In this document: piece by piece, positions 37,743-48,078 of the stretch | Position numbering within the stretch: position 1 is the first letter of the stretch | How the letters are laid out: the number at the start of each line of letters is the position of its first letter | Source of the DNA: Rhodobacteraceae bacterium HTCC2150 | GTDB lineage: Bacteria; Pseudomonadota; Alphaproteobacteria; Rhodobacterales; Rhodobacteraceae | Length of the DNA stretch: 64,000 bases | Reading direction: 5' to 3' | NCBI GenBank assembly: GCA_000169395.1 | Contig: AAXZ01000002.1 | Coordinates: forward strand, 372,001-436,000 | The notes under the pieces: generated by a model | The model's input: only the letters and a program-made list of their open reading frames with translations | The model's database searches: none | What the model was told of the DNA's origin: nothing | Position numbers and translations under genes: made by a program

Positions 37743-39021
37743 ATCGCAGCGCCTCTACTGGGTTCATTCGTGCCGCGCGTCGGGCGGGGAAAATGGTCAC
37801 GATGAACGATAGACCAAGCGAAAGACTAACCGCTGTAATAACATCCGCAACTTCTAGTTTTGCGGGCAAATGGTAAAGGCCACGAATAGATGCATCCCAA
37901 ATGCCGCCTTCTCCAATTGAGTTAACCAAACCAAATATCGGGTCAATATAAAGAGCAAACAAGCACCCCAAAACGGTTCCAAGCAACGTGCCAACAACGC
38001 CAACCGAAGCACCGCATATAAAAAACACGCGCAAAATTGAACCTTCTGACAGTCCAATGGTGCGCAATATCCCTATGTCGCGTCCTTTGTTTTTCACCAA
38101 CATAATCAGGCCAGAAACAATATTCATCGTGGCAATCAAAACAAGGATCGAAAGAATAATAAACATCACATTATCCTCAACTTCTAGCGCACGTAAAAAG
38201 GAACCAGAGCTGTCTTGCCAAGTCCAAAGAATGGCATCAGTGCCGGCGGCTCTGAGAATTGGTAATTCGTATTGTTCAATTAATTCAGGCCGGTCAACCA
38301 TCACTTCTAATTCTTCAACGCGTTCCTCGGCATTGAAAAAGCTTTGCGCCTCAGTCAAAGGCATATAGATGCGGACTCGATCAATGTCATAGCGGCCAAG
38401 CGAAAAAATATAGGTAATTTCATAGGTTTTCACCCGCGGGCTGGTACCAAAGGCGGTTTTCACGCCGTCGGGTGACAGAATTTTGATGCGATCCCCCAGC
38501 CCTGCGCCCAGCTGTCGTGCAACACCTGACCCAATTGCCAGTCCTTCGCCAAATCGATTAATGTCGCCGATGGCTTGATCGCTGTTCACCATACCTGGCA
38601 GACTAAGCAAATCATTGGGCGACATGCCGTAAATCTGAACGCCTGCACTCCGATTGCGCAGACTGACAAGAACTTCGCCCTTTAAAATTGGCGCTACCCG
38701 AACGACACCATCAACAGCGCGAACCCGTTCAGCCATTTCATCATAATCCGCAATCAGGCGTGTTGTTTTTCCAAATTCATCCACCCGTAATGGCGAATAA
38801 ACGGCGACATGCGCATTGGCCCCTAAAATCGTGTCAACAAATTCACTGCGAAAGCCAGAGCGAACAGCCAAGGTAGCAATCAGCGCAAATACGGCCAAGG
38901 CAATGCCGATTAGACTGATCCACGTCATGACCGAAATTCCACCTTCGGAACGACGTGCACGTAAATAACGCCACGCAATCATCCATTCAAATCGCGAAAA
39001 CGGGGCAGGAGAAGTTGCCAT
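37735..39021 (-). CDS. lolC: lipoprotein-releasing ABC transporter permease LolC/LolE
   Basis: A 428-residue permease with an N-terminal membrane helix, a large periplasmic domain and a C-terminal three-helix FtsX domain. The start of the family is clear ([34 protein letters not shown]). Only one permease is found here, the LolF-like or LolCE-homodimer arrangement common in alphaproteobacteria. Operon with lolD. Confidence 0.9.
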   Translation of the reverse strand: MATSPAPFSRFEWMIAWRYLRARRSEGGISVMTWISLIGIALAVFALIATLAVRSGFRSEFVDTILGANAHVAVYSPLRVDEFGKTTRLIADYDEMAERVRAVDGVVRVAPILKGEVLVSLRNRSAGVQIYGMSPNDLLSLPGMVNSDQAIGDINRFGEGLAIGSGVARQLGAGLGDRIKILSPDGVKTAFGTSPRVKTYEITYIFSLGRYDIDRVRIYMPLTEAQSFFNAEERVEELEVMVDRPELIEQYELPILRAAGTDAILWTWQDSSGSFLRALEVEDNVMFIILSILVLIATMNIVSGLIMLVKNKGRDIGILRTIGLSEGSILRVFFICGASVGVVGTLLGTVLGCLFALYIDPIFGLVNSIGEGGIWDASIRGLYHLPAKLEVADVITAVSLSLGLSFIVTIFPARRAARMNPVEALRYE

Positions 39022-39039
39022 CAGGTCAGTCTTCCATCT

Positions 39040-39579
39040 TTAAGGCCGTATGTCGGGAAATTCCCGAACTTTGGCTGAAATTTTTTGAGGTTTTGATTTA
39101 CGGCGAAACAATCGCCCGAAAATGGCAAATATGCCACCGAATGCAAACCAACTTGCAACAAAACCAATGGCGGCAAAACTTGCCCCTTCAAAGGTCAATG
39201 GCAGCGCGGGTTTATAATCAGAATACGCCGCTACAGCGACGTCACCATCACGAAGACGCGGAAAATTCATCAAACGCCCAAAAGGGCCTGCGTCCCTAAG
39301 TATGACCAGATCGGCACTTAGATTTTCAAAGCGAGTAAACGAGCGCGTCATATCCTGTCGACGATTAATCAGGAACTCTGTACCGGTCAGGGTCTCAAGT
39401 GCTTCATCTCGGCTCAAGCCAGCATTACTGGCCGAGCGATCAAAATCCTCAACCACAATTGAAAGTTCGCCAACGGCACCCGCCAAACGTTGCGTATATT
39501 GCTGCGTGAATTCTGGAAACTGCGAAAGCCCAGCTGCTCCAAGCATTCCACCGCTTAACGTCAGCATTCGAACAATCAC
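39040..39579 (-). CDS. DUF2937 family membrane protein
   Basis: A protein of about 179 residues. It begins with a short hydrophobic segment (LTLSGGMLGAAGL), then FPEFTQQYTQRLAGAVGEL, the DUF2937 hallmark, and ends with a second membrane helix (FVASWFAFGGIFAIFG) and a basic tail. The GTG at 39579 (MIVRMLTLSGG) matches the family start better than the ATG at 39642. It is between proS and lolC on the same strand. Function unknown. Confidence 0.78.
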   Translation of the reverse strand: MIVRMLTLSGGMLGAAGLSQFPEFTQQYTQRLAGAVGELSIVVEDFDRSASNAGLSRDEALETLTGTEFLINRRQDMTRSFTRFENLSADLVILRDAGPFGRLMNFPRLRDGDVAVAAYSDYKPALPLTFEGASFAAIGFVASWFAFGGIFAIFGRLFRRKSKPQKISAKVREFPDIRP

Positions 39580-39702
39580 ATTCAGCCCCTTTGTCTCAAC
39601 ACCACCCAAGCGGTCCAACGCGTTGCTGCTGAAAAGCGGCAACGCAATCTAACCAGCGAGGCGAAGCCTCTCAATTCTTAGAAAGCCACGCGAAAAAAAG
39701 CG

Positions 39703-41040
39703 CTAGTGGTTTTCATAGACCTTCACCACCGCTTCAACTGCGGCTTCGATCGATAATTCTTGGCTTTCGCCAGTACGGCGAGACGTTAATTCAACGACAC
39801 CATTTTTCAATCCGCGTGGGCCAACAGTAATACGCCAAGGCAAACCAATCAAATCCATAGTTGCGAACTTGGCGCCTGCCCGCTCATTGCGGTCATCATA
39901 AAGTGGTTCAAGACCCGCTGCCGTTAACGCCTCGTACAATGCGCCGCATGCGCCATCCGTGGCCTCATCACCTTGACGAAGGTTCACAATTCCGCAGTGG
40001 AAAGGCGTAACACCTTCTGGCCAAATGATGCCGTTGTCATCGTGGCTGGCCTCAATGATTGCACCAAGCAACCTTGAAACGCCAATGCCGTGGCTGCCCA
40101 TGTGAACAGGCACTTTGTTTTGTTCGCCATCGACAACAGAAGCCCCCATAGAGTCTGAATATTTAGTACCAAAATAAAAAATTTGGCCGACTTCAATGCC
40201 GCGCGATGATTTACGACGGGCTTCTGGAATATCGTTATACAGGGCTTCGTCATGGGTTTCATCAGTACGCGCGTACGGCGTTGTCCATTCAGTGACCACT
40301 TCAGCACAGGCTGAAACATCATCAAAATCAACGACGCGATCCCCAAAATTCAAATCAAGAATGTCGCTGTCATAAAACACTTCGCTTTCGCCGGTGTCAG
40401 CCAACACCAAAAACTCGTGAGTATCTTCACCACCGATGGGTCCTGAATCCGCGCGCATTGGGATCGCTTTCAGACCCATACGTTCGTAGGTACGCAGATA
40501 GGCAACCATGTGGCGATTATAAGCGTGCATCGCACTGTCATAATCAATGTCAAAATTATAACCATCTTTCATCAAAAATTCGCGGCCACGCATCACACCA
40601 AAACGAGGGCGACGTTCATCGCGGAATTTCCACTGAATTTGATACAGCGTGAGTGGCAAATCTTTGTAAGAATGAACATGCGCGCGGAAAATATCCGTGA
40701 TTTGTTCTTCATTCGTTGGGCCATACAGCATGTCATGACCGTGGCGATCCGAAATCCGCAGCATCTCCTCGCCGTAGTCATCATAACGCCCACTTTCACG
40801 CCACAAATCTGCCGATTGAACTGTGGGCATCAAAACCGGAATATGTCCCGCTTTGGCTTGTTCTTCGTGAACGATGCGCTCAATATTTCGCAAAACCTTG
40901 AGGCCCAGCGGCAACCAGCTGTAAATACCTGCACTTGCTTGCTTAATCATACCAGCACGCAACATCAAACGATGGCTGACGATCTGTGCGTCAGCGGGAT
41001 TTTCTTTCAAAACAGGCAGGAAGTAACGGCTTAGTCGCAT
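39703..41040 (-). CDS. proS: prolyl-tRNA synthetase, short alphaproteobacterial type
   Basis: A 445-residue class II synthetase. Motif 2 ([22 protein letters not shown]) and motif 3 ([14 protein letters not shown]) are intact, and the anticodon-binding domain ends the protein. The editing insertion between motifs 2 and 3 found in E. coli ProS is missing, as is typical of alphaproteobacteria, which rely on free trans-editing proteins. The ATG at 41040 ([10 protein letters not shown]) is the family start. Confidence 0.96.
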   Translation of the reverse strand: MRLSRYFLPVLKENPADAQIVSHRLMLRAGMIKQASAGIYSWLPLGLKVLRNIERIVHEEQAKAGHIPVLMPTVQSADLWRESGRYDDYGEEMLRISDRHGHDMLYGPTNEEQITDIFRAHVHSYKDLPLTLYQIQWKFRDERRPRFGVMRGREFLMKDGYNFDIDYDSAMHAYNRHMVAYLRTYERMGLKAIPMRADSGPIGGEDTHEFLVLADTGESEVFYDSDILDLNFGDRVVDFDDVSACAEVVTEWTTPYARTDETHDEALYNDIPEARRKSSRGIEVGQIFYFGTKYSDSMGASVVDGEQNKVPVHMGSHGIGVSRLLGAIIEASHDDNGIIWPEGVTPFHCGIVNLRQGDEATDGACGALYEALTAAGLEPLYDDRNERAGAKFATMDLIGLPWRITVGPRGLKNGVVELTSRRTGESQELSIEAAVEAVVKVYENH

Positions 41041-41195
41041 AAATTGGCCCCATATGGCGTTTCGTTGCGCAACATCTATGCCAAGGGGCCAAGTGAAACA
41101 AGGCAAAGCACCCAATTCTTGGTAATTTCAGTTTCGGCTTAGGCCTTGCACCATCAAGGTACATAGGCGACAATCGCGCCAAACATAAATCGAGG

Positions 41196-42269
41196 ATGAA
41201 AATGGGCTTACCTGTTCAACAACAAGCTAAATATTGGGGCATCGTCGTTGCCGTCATTCTTGGCATTTTGTGGGTCCTTGGTGATGTGATCATGCCGTTC
41301 CTTTTAGGCGGTGCAATTGCGTATTGTCTTGATCCGATTGCGGATCGCCTGGAGCGTATGGGATTGTCTCGGACAATTGCGACCACGTTGATTACATTGC
41401 TTGCCATATTGGTGTTCATCGTAATGGCACTGCTTGTGGTACCAACATTGGTTCGCCAGTCCGTTGCCTTGGTTGAATTTGCGCCACAGGCGTTTAGTGA
41501 TCTACAAAAATTTCTGACCGAAAAATTTCCGTCCCTTATGGATGCTGAAAGTACGCTGCGCCAATCGCTGCAATCGCTTGGCGAAACTATTCGCGCCAAA
41601 GGAGGCGATCTGTTGAATGGGTTGGTCACTTCTGCAGTGTCACTTCTTAACATATTGGTATTAGTAGTTATTGTTCCAGTTGTTGCCTTTTACCTGTTGC
41701 TTGATTGGGACAATATGGTTGCCAAAATCGACGACCTGATGCCACGCGAACATCGCGACGTGATACGACAACTGGCCCGCGAAATTGACAGAACACTTGC
41801 GTCTTTCATTCGTGGTCAAGGAACAGTTTGTGCCATTCAAGGCGCCTATTATGCAGCGGCCTTAATGTTGGCCGGTCTACAATTTGGCCTTGTCGTTGGT
41901 TTCGTCGCTGGTTTGATTTCCTTTATCCCCTATATTGGCGCACTGTTTGGCGGTGTCTTGGCCATTGGTTTGGCCTTGTTTCAATTCTGGGGAAATTGGT
42001 TAATGATCGGCATCGTCGTCGTTATCTTTGCCGTCGGTCAGTTTGTTGAAGGCAATATTTTGACACCAAAACTGGTTGGCGAAAGTGTTGGCCTCCATCC
42101 AGTGTGGTTGCTTTTCGCGCTATCGGTTTTCGGCCTTTTGTTTGGTTTCGTTGGCTTGTTGGTTGCGGTTCCTTTGGCGGCGTCTTTGGGCGTGATCATT
42201 CGATTTGCCATCGTTCAATATAAATCCGGCCTGCTCTACCAAGGCCCCGGATCAGATACGCAAGACTAA
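41196..42269 (+). CDS. AI-2E family transporter (PerM/YdiK-type permease)
   Basis: A 357-residue inner-membrane protein with about eight helices. The family hallmarks VVGFVAGLISFIPYIGALFGG and the C-terminal FVEGNILTPKLVGESVGLHPV are intact. Members have been tied to AI-2 or ion efflux, without agreement. It ends three bases before hdaA and probably shares a transcript with it. The start may be 41196 or the second ATG at 41202. Confidence 0.9.
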   Translation: MKMGLPVQQQAKYWGIVVAVILGILWVLGDVIMPFLLGGAIAYCLDPIADRLERMGLSRTIATTLITLLAILVFIVMALLVVPTLVRQSVALVEFAPQAFSDLQKFLTEKFPSLMDAESTLRQSLQSLGETIRAKGGDLLNGLVTSAVSLLNILVLVVIVPVVAFYLLLDWDNMVAKIDDLMPREHRDVIRQLAREIDRTLASFIRGQGTVCAIQGAYYAAALMLAGLQFGLVVGFVAGLISFIPYIGALFGGVLAIGLALFQFWGNWLMIGIVVVIFAVGQFVEGNILTPKLVGESVGLHPVWLLFALSVFGLLFGFVGLLVAVPLAASLGVIIRFAIVQYKSGLLYQGPGSDTQD

Positions 42270-42272
42270 TCA

Positions 42273-42953
42273 GTGGCCGAACAACTAATCTTTGACTTGC
42301 CTGTTAAGCAAGCACTTGGGCGCGCCGATTTTTTCATTTCGCCATCGAACCAGCATGCCGTGGCGATGTTAGAAGGTTGGCGTGACTGGCCGGAGCGCAA
42401 GGTGATTTTAACCGGCGCTGCCGGCTCTGGAAAATCTCATCTGGCCCAAATTTGGGCTGACGAAGTGGGGGCACGGATTGTGCCGGCTACCGAAGTTCCC
42501 TTACTTATGATGGAGGAACTTGATGGTTCCTCAATTATTGTCGAAGACGCGGATCAACCTTTGGAAATGGCCGCCGAAACTGGATTGTTCCATCTGCATA
42601 ATTTAGTTCTGGCATCTGGTGGGTACTTGATGGTGACAGCGAAAACGCCGCCCAGTCAGTGGGGGCTAAAACTTGCTGATCTAAACAGCCGCATGTTGGC
42701 CACACCTCAGGCGGCCCTATTGGCACCGGATGAGGGGCTATTACAGGCCGTTTTGATGAAGCATTTTGATGATCACCAACTGTCTGCGACACCCAAACTT
42801 TTGACTTATATGCTGAAACGGATGACGCGTTCTTTGTCTGCAGCGCGTGAAATTGTTGATGAGATGGACCGTCTTGCCCTTTCGCAAAAACGCAAGCTCT
42901 CGATTGAATTGGCAAGCGAAGTTCTGGACAAATTGGCCCCAGAAGCGCAATAA
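42273..42953 (+). CDS. hdaA: HdaA, DnaA-related regulator of replication initiation
   Basis: A 226-residue DnaA-like AAA protein without the DNA-binding domain. The N-terminus QLIFDLPVK is the sliding-clamp-binding motif of the Hda family, and the P-loop is TGAAGSGKSH at about 47-56. It promotes ATP hydrolysis by DnaA when bound to the clamp, which limits re-initiation. It starts with GTG, three bases after the permease stop, and stands before ppk, an order seen in other alphaproteobacteria. Confidence 0.9.
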   Translation: MAEQLIFDLPVKQALGRADFFISPSNQHAVAMLEGWRDWPERKVILTGAAGSGKSHLAQIWADEVGARIVPATEVPLLMMEELDGSSIIVEDADQPLEMAAETGLFHLHNLVLASGGYLMVTAKTPPSQWGLKLADLNSRMLATPQAALLAPDEGLLQAVLMKHFDDHQLSATPKLLTYMLKRMTRSLSAAREIVDEMDRLALSQKRKLSIELASEVLDKLAPEAQ

Positions 42954-42983
42954 TCACACAAAAGCACAAACGAAAGAACCCGT

Positions 42984-45182
42984 GTGAACATAGCTGCCCC
43001 CTCAGTTTTGGCGACGACCAACTTCCTTGAAACACCAACACCCGTGCCAACGGTGTTGGATGCATCAGAGTTTGCGGGATCAAAACGGTTCATGAATCGC
43101 GAATTAAGTTGGCTCTCGTTTAACTGGCGTGTTCTTGAAGAAGCAAAAAACCCAAGGGTACCATTGTTGGAACGTGTGAAATTTCTGTCGATTTCCGCCA
43201 GCAATTTGGATGAGTTTTACACAGTGCGCGTGGCAGGTTTGCGTGAACTTGCTCGGGCTGGAAATACCAACCCTGCCGCCGATGGGATGACCCCAGCAGA
43301 GCAACTTTCAAAAATCAATGTAAACGCGCGCGAATTACTGGCAAGTCAGCAAGAGGTACGTCAAGAACTTCAGGGTTTATTGTCTGAGGCAGGGATTAAA
43401 ATTCTCGATCACAAAAACCTGACCGACGCTGACGTGAAATGGTTACGCGCATTTTTCATCGAGCAAGTATTTCCGATTGTTTCACCACTAGCCATCGATC
43501 CAGCCCACCCATTTCCGTTTCTGCAAAACGGTGGATTTTCGCTGGCACTCAAACTTAAGCGCAAGGCCGATGGGCGCATTCTTCAGGCACTATTGCCTGT
43601 GCCAAACCAAATCGAACGTTTTGTACGCCTCCCAAATTCAGGTGATGAAATTCGTTTCTTGCCCTTAGAAGATTTGCTTTTACTTAATGTCCCTGCCCTT
43701 TTTGCAGGCTATGAAATTCGTTCGCACTGTGCGTTTTTGGTATTACGCGACAGCGACCTTGAGGTCGAAGAAGAAGCCGAAGACCTTGTTCGAGAATTTG
43801 AAACGGCCCTTAAACGACGGCGTCGTGGCGAAGTGATCCGTCTTAAAATTTCCTCTGGTGCGCCAAGTGACTTGCGCCGTGTTATCGTTGAAAACTTACA
43901 CGTTAGCGAAGACGAAGTTGTCGAAATCAAAGGTCTTATTGGTCTTGCGGATCTGGCCGAACTGGTGATTGAGGATCGCAGCGATTTGCTGTGGCCAAAA
44001 TTCACCCCCCGTGTTCCGGAACGTGTTCAAGATCACGACGGCGATATGTTTTCTGCCATCAAACAAAAAGACATGTTGCTGCACCATCCTTATGAAACAT
44101 TTGACATGGTGGTGCGTTTCTTGGATCAAGCCGCCCGTGATCCAAACGTGGTTGCTATCAAACAAACGCTCTATCGCACCTCAAGCGAAAGCCCGATTGT
44201 AACAGCCCTTTGTGATGCGGCAGAAGCGGGTAAATCCGTAACTGCGCTGGTTGAACTAAAGGCCCGCTTTGATGAGGCCGCAAATATTCGCCAGTCACGC
44301 CGTTTGGAACGCTCTGGTGCGCATGTTGTCTATGGGTTTCTGAACTATAAAACACACGCAAAAATTTCGATTGTTGTGCGCCGTGAAGGTAAAAAACTGG
44401 TCACTTACACGCATTTTGGCACCGGCAATTATCACCCGATAACGGCCAAGTTTTATACCGACGTTAGTTTTTTCACCTGTGATGCCGCCTTAGGGCGCGA
44501 TGCAACCAAGGTTTTCAACTACATCGGCGGCTACGCGCCGCTTGAGGGTTTGGAAAACCTTGCCATTTCACCAGTGAACTTAAAATCGACACTTCTAAAA
44601 AACATAAAGGCGGAAATTGAATACGCTCGTAAGGGAAAGCCTGCTGAAATTTGGGCCAAGCTTAACTCTCTGATTGAACCAGATATTATCGACGCCCTTT
44701 ACGAGGCCTCTCAGGAAGGCGTCAAAATTGAATTGGTGGTCCGTGGCATTTGTGGCCTAAGGCCAGGTATCAAGGGCCTTTCCGAAAACATTCGCGTTAA
44801 ATCCATCGTCGGTCGATTTTTGGAACACTCCCGATTGGTCTGCTTTTCCAACGGTGGCGGATTGCCCTCGAAGAAAGCGAAAGTATACATCTCATCCGCC
44901 GATTGGATGGGGCGAAACCTGTCGCGGCGGGTTGAAACGCTGGTTGAAATCAAGAACGCCACAGTGAAGGCCCAAATTGTCAGCCAAATCATGGCCGCCA
45001 ACCTTGCTGATCAATCCCAAAGCTGGGTGATGAACGCCATGGGTGATTTTGAAAGACAATCTGATTTCACAGACAGGCAACAGTTTAATTGCCACAGATT
45101 TTTCATGGAAAACCCATCACTTTCTGGGCGCGGAACCGCCGGCGCGGCGGATGTGCCTAAACTGGCGCACTCCAAAGATTGA
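42984..45182 (+). CDS. ppk1: polyphosphate kinase 1
   Basis: A 732-residue PPK1. Both phosphohistidine-region signatures are visible: YKTHAKISIVV (catalytic histidine) and the second domain's SADWMGRNLSRRVE. The N-terminal RELSWLSFNWRVLEEA is typical. The enzyme makes polyphosphate from ATP at the membrane or in the cytoplasm. The start is the GTG at 42984, about 30 bases after hdaA. The partner ppx follows but is frame-shifted (see that entry). Confidence 0.95.
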   Translation: MNIAAPSVLATTNFLETPTPVPTVLDASEFAGSKRFMNRELSWLSFNWRVLEEAKNPRVPLLERVKFLSISASNLDEFYTVRVAGLRELARAGNTNPAADGMTPAEQLSKINVNARELLASQQEVRQELQGLLSEAGIKILDHKNLTDADVKWLRAFFIEQVFPIVSPLAIDPAHPFPFLQNGGFSLALKLKRKADGRILQALLPVPNQIERFVRLPNSGDEIRFLPLEDLLLLNVPALFAGYEIRSHCAFLVLRDSDLEVEEEAEDLVREFETALKRRRRGEVIRLKISSGAPSDLRRVIVENLHVSEDEVVEIKGLIGLADLAELVIEDRSDLLWPKFTPRVPERVQDHDGDMFSAIKQKDMLLHHPYETFDMVVRFLDQAARDPNVVAIKQTLYRTSSESPIVTALCDAAEAGKSVTALVELKARFDEAANIRQSRRLERSGAHVVYGFLNYKTHAKISIVVRREGKKLVTYTHFGTGNYHPITAKFYTDVSFFTCDAALGRDATKVFNYIGGYAPLEGLENLAISPVNLKSTLLKNIKAEIEYARKGKPAEIWAKLNSLIEPDIIDALYEASQEGVKIELVVRGICGLRPGIKGLSENIRVKSIVGRFLEHSRLVCFSNGGGLPSKKAKVYISSADWMGRNLSRRVETLVEIKNATVKAQIVSQIMAANLADQSQSWVMNAMGDFERQSDFTDRQQFNCHRFFMENPSLSGRGTAGAADVPKLAHSKD

Positions 45183-45232
45183 CGCATGTATTTTACGTCG
45201 AAGACTACGAAAAAACACTAAAGGGGCCTTAA

Positions 45233-46792
45233 ATGGACGCCGTATCAGACAACACGATTGAGGATTGGGGGCCCTTTGGCCGCCCATTGTTTGATGACCC
45301 ATCCAGTCGCGCACTCAGCCGTGTTGGCGTTGTTGATGTGGGATCAAACTCTGTAAGTTAGTAGTGTTTGACGGTGCCGCGCGTTCCCCGGCTTATTTCT
45401 TCAACGAAAGATTTGTGCGGGTTAGGTGCGAACATGGCCGAAACTGGCCGCCTTAACCCAAGTGGTCGAAAACGCGCACTTGCAGCCATTAAACGTTTTG
45501 TTTTGTTAGCAGAATCCATGGGAACAGGCCCTTTGACAGCTATTGCCACGGCCGCTGTTCGCGAAGCGACAGATGGTCAAGAATTCATAAGCGAAGTGAA
45601 GGCACAAACAGGTCTGAAAATATGGAAAATCGACGGTAAAGAAGAAGCGCGTCTGTCTGCACAAGGTGTTTTACTCGGCTGGCCCGAGGCCGACGGACTT
45701 GTATGTGATATTGGCGGTTCCTCCATGGAACTTGCCATTGTGAAGAACGGCAAAGTAGGCGCGCGCGTTACCTCCCCCCTTGGCCCCCTTAAATTGAGTG
45801 GTATTTCAGGTGGCCAAAAAGGATTAAAGGCGCACATAAAATCCGTCATCAATGGGCTGGCCGAAAACATCGGCACTCAACATCAACGTTTGTATTTGGT
45901 GGGTGGCTCGTGGCGGGCAATTGCGCGCGTAGATATGGAACGGCGCGAATATCCAATGCATGTTTTGCATGAATACGAGATGACACCCAGTTCGGTAAGT
46001 AAAACCGTTAAGTTTGTTCGTGAAAATGACATGGATAGAGTACGTGAAAATACCGGCACAAGTGCCGAACGTATGGCTTTAGTGCCAACGGCTGCCCTTG
46101 TCTTACAACAGTTGGTGTCAGTTTTTGGGCCCAAAAAGATCAGTATTTCCAGTTTTGGGATTCGTGAAGGTATGCTTTACGAACAAATGCCGCAAAAATT
46201 GCGTGCACGTGACCCTTTGATCGAGGCATGCCGTTTTGATGAACGCCAAAATGCAAGGCAAGCTGGTTTTGGCAAAAAACTGTTTAATTTCATCACGCCG
46301 TTGTTTGGTAAAATGTCCGATCAACGCCGCCGAATTGTTATGGCGGCGTGCCTTTTGCATGACGTTTCTTGGCGGGCACATCCGGACTACCGCGCCGAAG
46401 TGTGTTTTGAAAACGCGACAAGGGCAAACCTTGGGGGATTAAAGCATTTTGAACGTGTTTCGTTGGGATTTGCCCTATTGCACCGTTACAAAAATAATAG
46501 ACCAGGCCAATTTGAACCATTGGCCGAAATGTTAACCGAACAGGAATTGAACCAAGCGGTTATTTTGGGGCGCGCCATGCGATTTGGTTCGATGTTGGCA
46601 GGTGCTGCACCAGAATCGCTGGCACAGTTAAAATGGCAACCTAAGAAAAAGGTGCTGACGCTGATCCTTGATCCAAAATATGCTGATCTTTATGGCGAGG
46701 TCGCCGAGGCCCGTTTCCAATCACTTGCCAACGCGCTTGGGGCGACAATTGATATTTCGCACAAAAAACTTCCTACAGCGAAGGTTAACTAA
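45233..46792 (+). pseudogene. ppx: exopolyphosphatase (Ppx/GppA), frame broken near the N-terminus
   Basis: The ATG at 45233, behind AAGGGG, opens a frame that gives the family start DAVSDNTIEDWGPFGRPL and GVVDVGSNSV, then meets TAG TAG at 45359-45364. The next 17 codons of the family sequence (LVVFDGAARSPAYFFNE) continue in the -1 frame at 45359-45408. After that the original frame resumes with LCGLGANMAETGRLNP and runs to 46792, carrying the remaining Ppx and HD-like domain. This fits one base missing near 45356-45358 and two bases missing near 45408-45412 (net one codon lost), or a sequencing error. A restart inside the gene would lose the phosphate-binding motif. The product, if whole, would release phosphate from polyphosphate. 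Confidence 0.88.
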
Positions 46793-46798
46793 ACAGCA

Positions 46799-47197
46799 CT
46801 AGTTAACGCGCGTCCACGTTCCGCCATCACGACAAACAACCAGAACACATCCCTTTACCGACAGTTTATTTCCGTTCAGTTGCATTTTTGATTTATAGGT
46901 TTTGTCGCGATCAGGTGACCAAATTTTGCCGCCACTATAGGCACCATCACCTTGGGCTATCATGTCCCAAATGATCTTTTTACCAATATTATCAGTAGCA
47001 ATCGGCGCGCCGTTTCCATCAAAAGACGCAATCAACGTACCACATATTTTGTCCCCACAAGGTGCAACTTGAATGATCCCCGAATTTCCGTTGTCGTCTT
47101 TCGTCGTGCGCCACTGCCCCTCAACCGCGTCGCCCGCAAATGCAGGAAAGATCAAAGTCGCCGAAATGGCCATCGTCAAAGCAAGAATTTTCATCAT
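46799..47197 (-). CDS. DUF2147 domain protein, periplasmic
   Basis: A 132-residue secreted protein with a Sec signal peptide (about residues 1-21, ending AFAG) and the DUF2147 pattern: EGQWRTTKDDNGNSGII, CGDKICGTLI, GGKIWSPDRDKTY and the final GGTWTRV. It has four cysteines, probably two disulfides. It is convergent with ppx (six bases apart) and divergent from hisA. Function unknown. Confidence 0.87.
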   Translation of the reverse strand: MMKILALTMAISATLIFPAFAGDAVEGQWRTTKDDNGNSGIIQVAPCGDKICGTLIASFDGNGAPIATDNIGKKIIWDMIAQGDGAYSGGKIWSPDRDKTYKSKMQLNGNKLSVKGCVLVVCRDGGTWTRVN

Positions 47198-47346
47198 GTT
47201 CCTCCTATTTCATCTGAACCCTGTAATTTTTCGAATTTTGTTTCAAGGATTACCTTGCGCGAAGCAAGTGCCACAAAACCAGTTGGCATTCCTACGTTGT
47301 TCATGGCAAACAGCCGCAACTTTTACAGCCCACGGCGGACCCAATC

Positions 47347-48069
47347 ATGATCCTTTATCCAGCAATCGATTTGAAAGATGGCAACTGCGTACGCCTTTAT
47401 AAGGGCGAAATGGATCAAGCGACGGTATTCAATGACAATCCTGCAGCCCAAGCCAAGGCATTTCAGGATGCAGGTTGTGAGTGGTTGCATTTGGTGGACC
47501 TTAACGGCGCATTTGCGGGAACGCCTGTCAATGGCGCAGCGGTCGAGGCGATCTTGGCCACCTGTTCTGTTCCTGCCCAACTTGGTGGTGGCATCCGCGA
47601 TATGGCAACTATCGAAGGTTGGCTGGATAAGGGTTTGGCACGCGTTATCCTGGGAACCGTAGCCGTAGAAGACCCTGATCTTGTGCGCGAAGCAGCTCGT
47701 GCGTTTCCTGGTAAAGTGGCTGTTGGACTAGATGCACGTGACGGACGCGTGGCCACACGCGGTTGGGCCGAAGAAACCAACATCATGGTCACCGATTTGG
47801 CAAAATCTTTTGAAGACGCAGGAGTCGCGGCAATCATTTACACCGACATCAACCGTGATGGTGCAATGCAAGGGCCAAACACCGACGCCACAGCCGCATT
47901 GGCCCATGCCGTTTCTATTCCAGTCATCGCCTCTGGTGGCGTTTCATCAATGGATGATTTGATTGCACTGCGGGACTGTGGTGCCGATCTAAATGGCGCA
48001 ATTTCAGGCCGTGCGCTTTATGATGGCGCAATCGATCTTACGAATGCGCTTAAAGAACTGAACGGCTAA
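47347..48069 (+). CDS. hisA: phosphoribosylformimino-AICAR ribotide isomerase HisA
   Basis: A 240-residue (beta-alpha)8 barrel. The first catalytic aspartate is in AIDLKDG (Asp8) and the second in [12 protein letters not shown]. It catalyses the fourth step of histidine synthesis (ProFAR to PRFAR). It is followed by an opposite-strand gene and then by hisF, so the run of his genes is interrupted. Confidence 0.96.
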   Translation: MILYPAIDLKDGNCVRLYKGEMDQATVFNDNPAAQAKAFQDAGCEWLHLVDLNGAFAGTPVNGAAVEAILATCSVPAQLGGGIRDMATIEGWLDKGLARVILGTVAVEDPDLVREAARAFPGKVAVGLDARDGRVATRGWAEETNIMVTDLAKSFEDAGVAAIIYTDINRDGAMQGPNTDATAALAHAVSIPVIASGGVSSMDDLIALRDCGADLNGAISGRALYDGAIDLTNALKELNG

Positions 48070-48078
48070 TCCAAAGGT

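Noticed and set aside
45353-45412. Programmed -1 then +1 ribosomal frameshifting in ppx
   Set aside because: No slippery heptamer or downstream structure is seen, and two opposite shifts 50 bases apart would be extraordinary; indels or sequencing error are simpler.
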